A stretch of 64,000 bases of DNA, taken from contig NC_080074.1 of NCBI RefSeq assembly GCF_949987535.1, positions 24,387,268-24,451,267 of the forward strand, written 5' to 3'. Numbering within the stretch: the first letter of the stretch is position 1; each line of letters begins with the position of its first letter. Below the pieces are notes generated by a model. The model had not been told where the DNA came from. It did no database searches and worked only from the letters and a program-made list of their open reading frames with translations. Source of the DNA: Balaenoptera acutorostrata (Eukaryota; Chordata; Mammalia; Artiodactyla; Balaenopteridae). The translations under genes and the position numbers were made by a program. Positions 50,692 to 62,939 of this stretch are shown here, piece by piece.

Positions 50692-53600
50692 CTATGAGGG
50701 GAAATGAGAGAGAGAGTGAGAGAGTGAGAGGGAGGGAGGGAGTGGATGTGTGTGCTGTGTGTGTGTGTGTGTGTGTGTGTGGATGTGTGTGTGTGGGAGA
50801 GAGAGAGAGAGAAAGAGAGAACGGGAGAGACTGCTGACTTGAGACTAAGAACCTGAAACCTCCGGCCAAGACAAGCCTGAATAAAAATGATCAAAGCTCT
50901 GTCCTTCATCAGGAGAATAGACAGATATTTTTTTCTCCTCCACTGAAAAGTGGAACTGTCATTGGGGATTCTCACGAGGAAAGCGCAGCCAGAGGCAGAC
51001 CTTCTCCAGAGTGTCAGCGCTGCCCAGTAGTCCGTGCAGAATACAGGTACCTATTGTTCCAGAGACAGATATGTAGCCAGCCGGTCAGCCTCTGACAGAT
51101 CTCAGCAAACCAGTGAGCCTGCCTTCATTTTAACTCCTTATTTACTAGTGCTTTTTGGTCAAATGCAAAGGTCTTCCCAACACCCACGAGCAATAAATGG
51201 AGATGATACAGATGAGCTCGTGGCAGGAGCTAATCCCGTATCTTTTACAAAGAGGGGCTTTTCACTACTATTACTGAAATGCTGAATTTGAAGCAACTAT
51301 CTTATTTTTCTGGGGAGAAATGAAGCATTAGATTACACGGGGAAGACTTAGCGAGTAAAAGAAAACCTTGACATCCAAGAGGAACAGCACAGCCAATTTG
51401 GAAAAGGAAGACAGCAACTGGGGCTATGGGAAGCACCCTAGAATGTGAAGGGGGTTACCTGAGCCAAAGGGGTCCCAACATTTTTGCAGAGGGGTGTGGC
51501 ACAGATGCGTGTGTCCTTCCGCACAGAAAGCTGCCCCAGTAGACCTCTGTTTTCCTAGAGGTTGGAGTCTTTTCGGTCTCTCTCTTTCTAGACCCCACTA
51601 GACATCTCAAGCACCCCCCAAACATGTCCCTTCCTCAGATCCTCACAAGTGTTCTAATTATACCTAAAGCAGTAAAACAAAATTAAGGAAGCTCAGAGAA
51701 AAATAACTTGTATTCTATATTCTCCCTGATGGATCCTGAGATCCAGAGAGTACATTTGATTCTCTAAATTCCTGGACCTTTCTAGATTACGGTGGGTTTC
51801 CAACCTTCATCTTCATGTATTAATTGAATAATTTTCTTCTAAGGAGTGAAAGAAGGCAAAATGCCTTGCATTTGATTGCTTAGCACTATTAGAAGTCCGG
51901 GAATAGAAAAAACAAAAGAAAGAAGTAGCTTCTCATTGAGTTAAAGTAAGAGATAGACTTATACACCCTACAAAGCCTTCATCTACCAGCACTTTGGACT
52001 TTTTTCCAGAATGAACATGAATTTGGTTGATTGTTAACATTTACCCAAGAAACAGTGTGCATATTCTGATATGGTAGGTGTGCTACCAAGTCTATAAAAT
52101 GGTTATGAAATTCCTTGGTGAAACCCACACTCAAGCATCACTTCACAAAGCCAGAGGGGAAATACTCAAAGCTATAGGGGGAGGTTTAACCATGCATGGC
52201 TCTTAATGGTAATGAGACATACAGTATATGTTTATGCGCTGCCCAGCAGCTTCTTCTAAATATCTATAGAGTTGTTTTATTTATTTTTTTAAGAACCAAA
52301 TAAGAGATTACATCATGATGTTTCAAAACTCTATTTAAAGATAAGAAAAAAAGACCCAGCAAATACAGTTCCCTCCTTTCACACTGTCTCTTATCTTAAA
52401 TGACAGCATTTTGAAACCAGTTCAAGTCATGCTAATTTACCTAGAACTCTGTGCAATTAATACAGAACTCTTTTAGAAGTTAAAATTGCTTGACGTGGTG
52501 ACTTCTGGAAGTCTACCTTGTGTACTGTCCTCAGGGAGAGCTTCTATTATGCTCAGAAGGGAAAGGATGTCAGAAGACTTTACCCAAACAGGGAGAAAAG
52601 TACACAGGGTTTCTTACTAAGCTCATCTTCACCTATGAGACAGCAACAAAACAAGAGAATCCTGTAGCCTGCTTTCTCTAGGTGGGATAAACCGATTTTT
52701 TTCAAACCCATTTTAAAGAACATGCATATCTTTGTAAGCTTAAGGGATAACCTAAATTATCATGGCTATCTTAATAGCAAAATAGCAGGAGCCCATTCAG
52801 TGAAAGAAAGTAAGATAGATTATAGGTACACATATAGAACAGAACTGGATCACAGGGGAGGTGACAGCTCGCAGGCAAGGCTCCCACAACTGCCTCTAAT
52901 GTTGCAGTTTAAAAGGGGCGTCTAAGCCTTGCTCCTGAGCATGTGATAAGACTTAGGTGTAAGTACATTTAATTCGAGCATTACCCAGGCCGCATCCAGA
53001 TGTCATTATCTTTTACGGTTTTTTTTTTTTCTCCCCTATTGATCTTTCTGTCCAACTTCTGTTGTCTTCAAAAACCCAAGCCTGGCGTGCCAAACAGATT
53101 TTAAATATTCAGCTCTTAACATGTTTGAATACAGACAGTTCTCACAGTCGGGGTCCATTATTTTCTGGAGGCATGTGCAGAGGGTTATCAACATTAATGA
53201 GAGTCATGTGCACATGGAAATAAAAAACAGAGGATACGCTCAGGCAAAGTGTGTGTGTGTGTGTGTGTATGTGTGTATAAATGGGAATCAGTATTTGAGC
53301 AAGGTACACATTTTTGTTGTTGTTGTTTCATGAGTGGGGGAAAAGATCATTTTTTTCTCAATAAAATTCTTTGTGAAAACCCTACTAGGATGGCTTTGTC
53401 CCTAGAACACCCCTGAAGCCTATTACACAGCCCTAAGTTTATAATTCACACTTCAGTCCCCAATTTGCCAAATAATTCATGTCAAGCAGAAGTCCAACAT
53501 AAAGTGCCAACTGTTTCTTGAAAGGAAAGGAAAGGAAAAAAAAAAAAACTGTTTCATGTGCTGGGTTTTTGAGGACTAAACACATGAGGTTAGGGGCACC

Positions 53601-55228
53601 ACTCATTAACAGTAGCAAGGGGTAGGCTAATTCCCCTGGTACTCCGCTCGTATTTTTCTCTTGTCATCCACATGGCTTGGACTGAGAGACATGAAATTAG
53701 GCTTCCCAGAAGAAATGTGAAAGGAAAACAGAATATCTTCATTATATTACAGACTATTCCAATTTTTATAATTCCCCCCCCCCCCAAGGGCTTGCTACAA
53801 ACACATTCAGTTACTCATTCACACCATAAACCTCATGCTGATAGAACTTCTAAGAGACACTCCGGGAACGTCACAGGTAACCAGACTCCAGCAAAGTTAA
53901 AAATAGTCTCTCCACCAAATTAAATATTGTCTAAGTTCTCCACGCAGTTATTTGAATACATAGAAGATCACCTCTGTGCATAATCTATAAATGGCTTGGA
54001 TTACATACTAAAATTCTAATTAAAAGTTTTTGTCTTATCTCAGTTGGCCGATTTGAGATTAGGGAGTAAATTCTGGTTCAGAGTGAAAGCTCATGTGGGA
54101 TTGAGATTTCTGAAGGCGGCAAGCTGGCAACTGATGGCAGTATTACAAAGTATTTCTAATAGGAAGAAAATAATACAAAACTATGAGCACCTTCGGAAAC
54201 CACCTTTAGGCCCCGCTTATTTAGTGTCATAAAGAGATTCCCTGGGGACTTATTCCACAGAACTTTACTTTCTTGAGAGTTGGAGAGAAAGAGACATGAG
54301 AGATGAAATTTCTGTGGGGTGTGGAAATATTACTCTATTCAAAACCGACATTAAAAATCTGATCATGCAACTGACTGATTAGAAAACACATCATGGAATA
54401 TATAAATTTTCTTAATATTTAAGACCCAGGATGGAATAAATGCTCTTTATGTTTCCATTTCATTCACTAAGTGAAAACACTATTTCTAGGAGCACTGTTG
54501 TGAAAAGTCAGGGAAAATTTAACGGAAAACATTAGAGGCTAGTTTACAACATCCAAATGTCTGCAATATTTAACAGTATGGCCATTTGATAATTAATAGA
54601 GGGAAAAGTACACATTTTCCCTAACAATCCCCTCACTGCAGCACAGTAATACATATTTTATAGAGTCTACCTAACCAACTTCCTGATATAGAGTTTAAAT
54701 TAGATAAATATTTGGTTTCAGAAAAAATCAGTGAAATATTTTACTTGTTAATTAGTAAGCAATCAGATATTTTGAGGTAATGGTATTCTGTCTTCCTTAG
54801 TCTACAATAGCTGCTGGAAGTCAACTCTGAGAACATACATACAGAGAACAGAATGTTAATATTTTGAACAGTAACAAAGGGAAAGTATTTGCATTGCTCC
54901 ATGTGTAAATGAAACAATATGTTTTCCATGTTTCCATAAACGTCCTCTTAAGTGGTCTCAGACATACAGCACAATGAAAAAAAAAAAAATTTAACATGGA
55001 GCTGATTGACGAGAGTTGATATTCAACACAAAAGCATTTTGAAGAAGTTGGAAAACTCCCAGAGGAATAGGCAGAAAAGTTGGTAAAGATTTCCTCACAT
55101 TTATTTTGTACAGCATTTAAAAAATCACAGAATATTCCAGAACATGAATATTTCTTGCAAGAAATTACAAATGGCAGTTTTGTTAATATTATCCTGTATC
55201 CTGTTCTTTGAGTGAATTAGGACCTTAC
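50692..55228 (-). other. Intron between leader exon 2 and the first coding exon
   Basis: The intron is about 4.5 kb. Its acceptor end is built from a composite GT/GA microsatellite. Elsewhere it holds a short GT tract near 53250-53270, an A-run at 53538-53549 and a C-run of 12 at 53774-53785. No old repeat was recognised with confidence and no further coding exon was found. Confidence 0.5.
50706..50829 (+). repeat. Composite GA/GT microsatellite at a splice acceptor
   Basis: A GA-rich block, a GGGA block, a GT block with GGAT interruptions and a second GA block follow each other. On the transcript strand this is a CU- and CA-rich tract ending about 14 bases before the acceptor of the first coding exon. 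Confidence 0.95.
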
Positions 55229-55351
55229 CTGACTTCAGTGGCTGTTCCCAGAGCTTCACAGGAAGTGGGAGAGTGGTTGATACACGCGTAGCTTCAGCTG
55301 AAAGTGCTCTTCTCTCCTGCTTCTGTCATGTGCAGTCTTCCCCGTCCAAGC
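55229..55351 (-). other. Probable 5' non-coding exon 2
   Basis: The donor on the minus strand is a near-perfect TCAG|GTAAGG at 55229/55228. The acceptor proposed is CTGACTTTTATCAAAAG ending at 55352, with a branch-point-like CTGAC just before it but a modest pyrimidine tract. The exon end may therefore differ, or this may be an alternative first exon. Read in the frame that enters the coding exon at 50691, it contains an in-frame TGA eight bases before its end. This supports the ATG at 50676 as the true start rather than an upstream extension. Confidence 0.5.
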
Positions 55352-56288
55352 CTTTTGATAAAAGTCAGGATAAAGCATGATTTATTAATATGGCAAAGTC
55401 ATTACAATCCTGAGCTAAAATGTTATTGGAGCTTTCCCTAGCTACTGCTGTTTAAGGAAGTCTTTAAAAACCAATTTAATTTCCTTCCACCCAGTCAAGT
55501 TTTCTCCACAGATAATTGGTTTTCATTATATGCACAAAAAGCATCAGTGAAGTCCGTATGTATGAGGCATTTAAATATTTTCAAATGAAAGTCTGCATGT
55601 ATTTATGTTTGGGTACCCAAACACATACTTCCATTCGATTCTATATCACTGACCATTAACGACACCCTTCTAACATGAGAGATTGCACCGTGAAAACTGT
55701 AAAGGCTGCAAAAACAGCCAAGTTAGTCATTAGTAATAGTAGAAGTTCAATAAAGTTAGAATGGTAGATGTCATATTCTTTTATTTTAAACAAGTATATT
55801 ATTATAAAGCAATGTATTCTCCCTGCTAATTGTGCTTAATTTTTGCATGCTCACAACTAGAATACTCCTGTTTTTATTTTCAAAGCCTTAATCATTTCAC
55901 TGAGGAAAAAAAAAAAGAAACTCTAATTTTTTTCTAATCATCATTTACACAACAGCCCTTTTAGGATTTATAGAACTCATCTCAATGTATTTTTATCATC
56001 AAAAGTGTGTTTGAGATGCTAGTGCAGTCACTAATTGTTCATAAGTACCTTGAAACATTAGATTAGCAATGTTTATAATTGTCTAAGTACAGCATGACGA
56101 TATGAAATCAATTACCATGCACATCAATCTTTGACATTTCAATGCATTACAACTGTAGTAAAGTTGCCATAAACTTTTTAAAAAAGCCACAGTTTCTATT
56201 GCCTGAAAATCTAACTAATGAAGTAGTATTCAATTGCAAACATTGAAAAGATAAGCATCTAGCATATGCAGCTTACTGGTTTACTTAC

Positions 56289-56597
56289 TTGAGTATTCAT
56301 CTTCCTCTGAATTAAGACTACTCTCGAATTTGCAGAATTTCACATTTGAGAATTCTTCAGTGTCCTCTTGACCTCATAGTCTCTCTTCCACAGGTGAACT
56401 ATTATTAAATAAAAAGTTCCCTATTTTGATATCCATACAATTCTTTTAAAAGTCATTTAACTTCTGAGAACTGATGAGATATTCTGAAACTTCTTCCTTG
56501 ACACAGGTGTCTGTTGCTGTCTGTTGTCAGATCAAATTCATCAGAGCTGTATAGTCACGATCTCCTTCCTTTTTTCCTCCTGAGGGTCCAGAGTGCT
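56289..56597 (-). other. Probable 5' non-coding exon 1
   Basis: On the minus strand this stretch ends in a strong splice donor, CTCAA|GTAAGTAA, at 56289/56288. A TATA-like AATAAATA lies about 30 bases before the proposed start near 56597. The transcript strand holds several ATGs, mostly followed by quick stops. One at the very end (ATGAATACTCAA) would run into exon 2 and stop there after about 35 codons, a possible upstream ORF. The 5' end is set only by the TATA-like box and could be off by tens of bases. The exon carries no long frame, so it is treated as untranslated leader. Confidence 0.45.
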
Positions 56598-56621
56598 GAA
56601 GTGAGAATGGCTTCTCCCTGG

Positions 56622-56629
56622 TATTTATT
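56622..56629 (-). promoter_or_regulatory. TATA-like element for the minus-strand gene
   Basis: The minus strand reads GCGAATAAATACCAGG here. An AATAAATA element about 30 bases before the proposed exon 1 is in the right place for a core promoter. No CpG island surrounds it. A single A/T-rich match has little weight alone, so the start site is only a suggestion. Confidence 0.3.
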
Positions 56630-57155
56630 CGCTTTTTGATTGGAAGGAGAAGGTTAGCTTTTTTTTTTTTTCAATTCGAAAGCAAAGACAGACATAGTTT
56701 TCTAAGTTGAATTTGGGTCTGAGATTTGCTCCATTTCTGAATGAAAAACGAACCAAAATAAAACACAGAGGAGAACAATTCGGTGTGCCTGATTCCATCA
56801 AGTCACTGTGATTTAAAAGAAAAAGACAATCAAATGAGAAAAGAAGGGAAACATTCTAAGCAAATTAGTTTCTTCGCTCTGTCCCACACTATCCCCTTAA
56901 ACTCCTGACCTCTCTGCGTGTTCCTCCTGTTGAATAGTAACTATTTCTGACCAGATAACACTTAATGAAGCTAAGGTCAGGCTGCTTCCGAGTTGGCATT
57001 TGAAGTGATAACAAATCAGAAATGATAGCATCACACAGATTTATGAATTTTTTACCCCTGCAGTCACAAACATCAGACGTTTACTTTATAAAGAGAGCTT
57101 TTAGATCCTTCCTGCAGTTTCCATAGTGATTTCATTTTTTTCCCTTTTATCACAG

Positions 57156-57222
57156 ATTGGCTGAAGAGCCGCTACCCTTTGTGCGTTAAAAGGCTTGTGC
57201 TACCAACTGTCGATATAAAAGG
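57156..57222 (+). promoter_or_regulatory. CCAAT-box and TATA-box pair, possible rightward promoter
   Basis: The plus strand carries GATTGGCTGA (an inverted CCAAT box) near 57157 and GATATAAAAGG at 57212-57222, about 57 bases apart. On the minus strand the same CCAAT is followed by GATAAAAGGG. The stretch is richer in C and G than its surroundings. It could be a distal part of the gene's promoter or a separate rightward start. No convincing coding exon follows on the plus strand. Confidence 0.3.
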
Positions 57223-58684
57223 TAGCTGAGGCAGAGACGCAATATATATACTGCCAAAAATAATTGAAACAGAGACATGTTGGTGAAAGGTTCCAGAAGA
57301 ATTTTTTTCCTGTATCAATGTGATAGTACAGGGGAAAATAATTTTGCCTGAGTTCTCATAATTACTTTGAGTTAAATGTAGTTGTATTTTACGCTGTGTA
57401 CCATACTTATATTAAAACACTCATCATACAAAACATAATCCTTTCATAAAAGGGTTTAATATACCTTACACTGTTCCAAGTGTCTGGGCTTGTTAAACAT
57501 AAAAGTTCATTATGAAAAACATTTTCACTTCAGTTACTTTAGTTTTGGCTGCAATGTTTATTTCAGTGTTTATTCTTCTCATCTCTCAGCTGATTCAATT
57601 TTTTTTCTGTTAAGAAAAAGTGCACTGCATTTTCAAATTAATCTAGACTGTCCTTAGCAAAACAGTAAAAACCTGGGGAAGAAATTCATGCATTCCTTTC
57701 TAACCTTAATAAAGTAAGGGCTCAGTACTTAATTTGGTTGTATACTGTTTTAGGTACTTCTATTAAAGTTAAGCATTTAAATGAACGTTAAATGTTACAC
57801 TGGTTTTTCTTTCAGCTCTCATATTATTTAATAATGTTGGCACCTGAATAATCCTAGTCATAGGTTGCTATAATCCTAAGAGAAATGTCTGCTCTCTAAC
57901 TACTTATTAAATATATTGAATTCTTGTCACGATGCTATAGATGTTTTACGAGTAAACTTTTAGCTCTGAATATATTTTTTTAGACTGTGAGGAAAATAGC
58001 ACCATTGTCAATTACCACTCAAGTACGTGTTCTATTTATACATATTAAACTATTGAAATGGCAATAAATATAAAAATAAGTCACTTTAAAAAAAAGAACA
58101 TTTCTATGAAAGTACTTGAGCTATTTAATATGATATATTTGTATATATTTCATATTAAAACCTTTGAATTTCTATAAGATCTAGAGATCTATGGGCTCTA
58201 CCCTATGGTTATTACAATATATACTTTATTCCATCTCATTTTTTTTAATATCCAAAGAACATATAGCCTAAATAGGCTAGCTATTTCTGAATTTTTATTC
58301 AGTGTGGACAAAATTACATACCGTAATAAGATTTCTTCTTCTCCTTTTCATCCCACTTTCATAAGAGAAAATAGCTGTAACGTGGATTTTGAAAGAGAAA
58401 AATATAAGTTGACTTATATGGTGAGAATTCTAAAAGACAGTAAGGTAGGTAGACATGGTTAAAGGATGTTATTTTAGTCAAGCTCTTTGAGGATCAAGGA
58501 ATAGGGATTGCCTTGACTTAACCTGGCTAGTGGCATACTCCAGTGTAAGAAGATACAAAGTAATAATTAACATAGAAATCTCCCACCAATCTACAGAACC
58601 ACACTACTGAACTTCACAGAAGCTAAAATGTGAGTCAAAGAAGCACTAAAGACCTTGCCAGCTAGAATTTTGGCTTCAGTCATT

Positions 58685-59120
58685 GAACAAATTTTTATTG
58701 AACATGTCACATACCAGACACTTTGGTAGATGTTGGGTGTATATTTATAAATAAGACACATTATCTTTGCCTTCATGGAGCTTCTAGTCTGGGGAGGAGA
58801 TAGAGGGAAAAAACAATTAGCAAGCAAATAAAATATATATTGTATTAAAGAAAATCACAGTGCCTCTGAGAACGACATCTATAACCCAAGACCTGAAGAA
58901 TGAAGCTGCCACATACCAGTTGTGTGGGAGGAGTGTTCCAGTCAAAGGAAGATCATTCTTGTTTGAAGAAGATAAGGCCAGGGTGAATGCAGCAAAATGA
59001 GCAAGGGTGATGGTGGCTCATGAGTTTGTTAGAGAGGGCACAGACTGTGGTCGAAAGTCAATTAGTCCTCATGGTACAATGAAGACAGGTGGAGATTTAT
59101 AGCCAAGGACCAGGGTGGGG
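58685..59120 (-). mobile_element. L2 LINE fragment
   Basis: The reverse-complement L2 tail opens the copy (GAACAAATTTTTATTGAACA, CATGGAGCTTCTAGTCTGGG), followed by GGAGTGTTCCAGTCAAAGGA. Related text seems to resume after 59780, beyond an unrelated block. Confidence 0.7.
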
Positions 59121-59164
59121 GTCAGTGGGTGGAAAATTATTAAGAGGAGAGAAACATCAAGGGT

Positions 59165-59775
59165 AAGGAGGATTCTAGCTAAACCAACTTCTTGCTGAAG
59201 GCAGGCCAGGATGATATCAACAGTGGGGGAGGATGAGGGATTTGATTAGATATAGCGGGTAATCAGATTTCAAGGGTGGTGGATTTTTCTAAACAGACTC
59301 AGCGGGATTCTTGCTAAAACTGGACTAAGCAGGCCAAGGACAGAGCCCAAAGTCAGGGCTTAGTCACAAAAGGGCTCAGAGGAACCTGTCCAGAGTTTGG
59401 TCATTCATTGAGAGAGTCTTTGTCATTGGTTAGGTAGAAATATGAGTTTACCAGATAAACAAAGAAGAGCTGTCAGGCAGGCTTGAGGTTTATAATCTTG
59501 AATTTAAATGAAATAAAATTCTGGATGCATATTTGATTTTTTCCCAATGAACTTTAACTATTTAATTTGAGAAGGTACCAGTCTGGGGCTTTGCCAAGAA
59601 AAACAACAAAGGGATTAGATTAAATGAATTGGAAACATTTGCTAGACCATGGTTATATTAATGGATTATGGAACCTTGTCTTGGGAAGGAGGGAGGAGAA
59701 GCCTTTCCTTTCTCCTCAGGAATGAGAATCGGTTATGTTAATGGACTGTAGGTCTTGACAAGGTTGAAGATTGAG
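59165..59775. mobile_element. LTR-like block of unknown family
   Basis: The block interrupts the L2 text. It contains two imperfect repeats: GATTCTAGCTAAACC... near 59171 and GATTCTTGCTAAAAC... near 59309, both followed by an AGCAGGCCAAGGA- or AGGCAGGCCAGGA-type string. GGTTATATTAATGGATTATG (59651) and GGTTATGTTAATGGACTGTA (59731) are also repeated 80 bases apart. This texture is common in long terminal repeats, but no coding remnant is present and the family is not identified. Confidence 0.3.
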
Positions 59776-59779
59776 TGAA

Positions 59780-60480
59780 TGAGATGGAAGGATGGGAGAT
59801 TGCAGTCTGAAAATGAGATATTTGAAACTGAGATATCAGAGGAAGCATGGTTCCAGTCAAGGTCATGAGAGTACATAACTGCTACTGAATGAAGAAACAG
59901 GCCACTGGCAACAGGAAGTTAAAGACCTGAGAGGTATATAGGGTCAAGGAACAGGGTTGGCTTTCTGGAACACGGTAAACACTTCCTGAATAAAGAACTC
60001 TTGGTAAAGAACAGTGTGTTCTAAGAAGCATGTTCTTAGCACTTTCCAACTAAATCATAAGGGTGATAAAATGGCATTTGGAAGAAAGGAAACAGGCCTA
60101 AAATTATAGAGAAGAAGCTATGTATGCCTAGTCAACAGTGGCTAAGAGGTACGTAAGTTCTCAAGTAACAGGAAATATGTCACAAGTAATAAATGTACCT
60201 TCCAATGCATAGATATCAATGAGCAATATTTGGACAATAAATTGAAATGAGACACTCAACAAAGGAAGCAAGTATGATCTTGAAGTGTTTCTGATGTTTG
60301 ACATGATAGGAATCACAATACAACTATGACAGTGAAAAGGAATACTTTGCTCAGAATCAATACATTTAAAGGAAGAGGTGGGAGTAGAATGCAGTGTGCC
60401 AGAAAAGAGGGTGTGTGTGCCCATAGAGAGCTGCCTGGAGCTGCAGATCAAAAGAGCCTGGATAAAAATGAAAGAGAAAA
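59780..60480 (-). mobile_element. Possible continuation of the L2 fragment
   Basis: Purine-rich text with weak resemblance to reverse-complement L2 internal sequence. The assignment rests mainly on position next to the clear L2 at 58685-59120. Confidence 0.3.
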
Positions 60481-61294
60481 GGAACAGGAAGACTAATGCC
60501 ATTGGGGTGTCCTTTCTTCTTACTACAGAAGAAAGACATGACAACGCTGAGTAACTCCAATGATCTCCGCTTGCTCAGAAAGCCCCCTTCTCTGCCAATG
60601 GAACAACCTGATACCTCCTAGTCAATCCCTGCAACAATTTTACCTCAGATGATGGAATAAGCAATGCATCGGGCAAAGTCCCTGAACTTCACTCTGACCA
60701 ATGAGGAAACACTGAATTCTTTTAAAACAAAAATGTGTTGAGATGTTATTATGTGCTTTGCTGGAAACCAGAAGTGGACCCTAAGGACCAAAGATAATAT
60801 TTCTTGGGGTTAAAATGATGGTAGCCTAGGAAGAACATCCCTATTTCCTGTGGTTTGTAGTAGCCACAGAAAGGAAATATGTACTCTATTATGTAGATTT
60901 CAGAAAGTTTCAAGGAAATATAGATGGGATTCTGTGTGTACCAAGAGGAACACAGAGGGAAGAGGTCTCAAGGGTGATGGGAAATGCTTAGAACCCCAAC
61001 TCTGGCAAAAAAAAAAAAAAAATGAAGAAGGAAAATGTGAAGAAATCAGTATTGCTTGACAATATTCACTTTGAAAGTGCTTGACTGAATAAAGTCATAT
61101 ATAAAACATAGAAAGAAAAGCATATATCCAAGGATGGAAAGCACAGGAGGGCAAAGATATATAAGATGCTGTCAGAAAGAAAAAGGCCAGACTGAGTTGA
61201 GGTGTGTGAAAAGTGTAAAAAAAATGAAACAAGCATTTTAACTTGTTTAACCAGCTTTTCTAGAAAAACAGGAAAGGGATCAACTCACTACTTG

Positions 61295-61410
61295 GGGCAA
61301 ATGGAGTCATTCATTCATGCAGTTATCCAACAAGCTTTTACAGAGTCCCCACTGTGTAGTAGGTATTGTACAAGTATGAAGTTGGAAAGCACACACCTTG
61401 CCCTCAAATA
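61295..61410 (-). mobile_element. L2 3'-end fragment
   Basis: CATTCATTCATGCAGTTATC, CCACTGTGTAGTAGGTATTG and ACACCTTGCCCTC follow the reverse-complement L2 tail. Confidence 0.5.
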
Positions 61411-61439
61411 AAATCAACAACAACGAATTTAAAAGTAAT

Positions 61440-61690
61440 AGTTACTAATAAATGAGTGCTTACCATGAGACAGGCACTTTTTAAAGCAGTTTCAATGCAT
61501 TAGCTATTGAATCCTATTAGCAACTCTATGGAGAGATACTAATATTATTTCCATTCTATAGATGAGGGTTTCTGATATAGAGAAAGGTTAACTAAATTGT
61601 TCAAAATCACACAATTTATACAGAAGGGCCAAGGTTTAAATCCAAGAGATCAGTCTGTAAAATTCATAAATCTCTTATCAGAAACCCCTG
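61440..61690 (-). mobile_element. MIR SINE
   Basis: TTACCATGAGACAGGCACTT, CCATTCTATAGATGAGGGTT and GGCCAAGGTTTAAATCC follow the reverse-complement MIR. Confidence 0.75.
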
Positions 61691-61940
61691 GAGCCAGACA
61701 TGTTTTAGAATTCATAATTTTGGGGGGAACTTCAGAAATATGAAATAATATATATACTTTTACTTCAAAAAATCCCCAGTATAGTCTGAGGCAGTGGTTA
61801 TGTTACCTTTATTAATAGTGTTGTAGTGAAACATATTTGTTTAATACTAAATGGGATAACAAATAAAGACTGTAAACTCCATCCCTCAGTTCAGGTTAAG
61901 ATTTGTGGTCAAATGTGTTGTAGTATAAGTTGAGAGAGAT

Positions 61941-62068
61941 AGAGAGAGAGAAAGGAAGAAAGAAAGAAAAGAGAGAAAGAAAGGAAGGAAGAAAGAAAGG
62001 AAGAAAGGAAGGAAGGAAGGGAAGAAGGAAGAAAGGAAGGAAGGAAGAAAGGGGAAGGAAGGAGAAAA
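61941..62068 (+). repeat. Pure polypurine tract, GAAA/GGAA repeats
   Basis: All 128 bases are A or G, arranged as GA, GAAA and GGAA units. Confidence 0.97.
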
Positions 62069-62614
62069 CTTGGTTTTCAGTTCTTTCTTAATTTAGGGAT
62101 CATGGATAAGGAACCATGGACCTGTATTCTATATAAATTGCAGAGGGATAAAACAAGGGTGAAATTCAAAATATTTAACAACAGTATAGCTGGGGCACTG
62201 GCCAATGAGAATGAAAGAATGAAAACTTGCATTGGGGTGAGATCCTAAAGACCCTTCCATGTCAAGAATTAACTTCTTAGTTGTTATATTTTAAGGAAGT
62301 CCAAAGAATACCAGAGATGGGTCATGGGGCTGCCAAGGAGACCATGAATGGGAACACTGGGTGGAAAGGTAACCTTGAGGTAACAACTTTTTAAAACAAA
62401 CAAGAGGAAAGATTTCAATATATTACCACCAGTACCTTGGAGAGAGACCATTACATTATATCATTTCAGCGTTGGCTGCTATAAATTCGTACACAGAGTG
62501 GTACAACAAAGAGGAGGAACATGTAATATATGGGAGTGATTATAGGGGGCAGGAAGGGGGTCAGAGAATATTTTCTTTATTACATTTATACTTTAAGAAT
62601 GATAGAAATGAGAT

Positions 62615-62845
62615 TGAGATCTTATACGTACTGGGTACTATTCTAATACTTTATATACATTAACTCCTTTAATCTTCGCAACAGAAGGATAAGGGGGTGC
62701 TCTATAAGGGGATGCTACTTTTATCCCCAGTTCACAGATGAGGAAACTGAGGCACAGAGCAGTTAAAAACTTTTTGCAGGCTAAATGGTCACTAGGTGTT
62801 GGGGCCTGGATTTGAACCTAGGTAGTCTGTCTCCTGAGTCCACGT
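62615..62845 (-). mobile_element. MIR SINE, well preserved
   Basis: CCAGTTCACAGATGAGGAAA, CTGAGGCACAGAGCAGTTAA, GGATTTGAACCTAGGTAGTC and TCCTGAGTCCACGTGC are in reverse-complement MIR order. Confidence 0.85.
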
Positions 62846-62939
62846 GCAAAAACACACCATACATATACCATTTTGTAAGTGCAGCTTGACACATCACTCC
62901 CTCACGTGGGACCAAGGATCTGAGCCCAGGAGCAGATTA

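Larger units (their letters stand above)
15328..56597 (-). other. Partial multi-exon protein-coding gene, product not recognised
   Basis: This gene model was assembled from splice sites read on the minus strand. Six exons are proposed: two 5' non-coding (56597-56289, 55351-55229) and four coding (50691-50546, 22076-21968, 15890-15748, 15362-15328). The coding exons join in one frame with no internal stop, and total 418 coding nucleotides from the ATG at 50676. The last exon ends in phase 1 at a donor, so the gene continues past the left edge. Introns vary greatly, from 385 bases (15363-15747) to about 28.5 kb (22077-50545), which is normal for a mammalian gene. The predicted N-terminus has no signal peptide and no membrane segment, so a soluble intracellular protein is inferred. 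I could not match the peptide to a family. A processed pseudogene is excluded by the intact introns. A run of chance exons is unlikely because all three junction phases agree. Confidence 0.7.

Noticed and set aside
50654..50975. Overlapping minus and plus frames rich in Ser/Leu/His/Thr or Val/Cys
   Set aside because: These are translations of the GA/GT microsatellite.
50640..57250. CpG-island promoter
   Set aside because: CpGs are sparse across the whole span, so any promoter here is of the non-island type.
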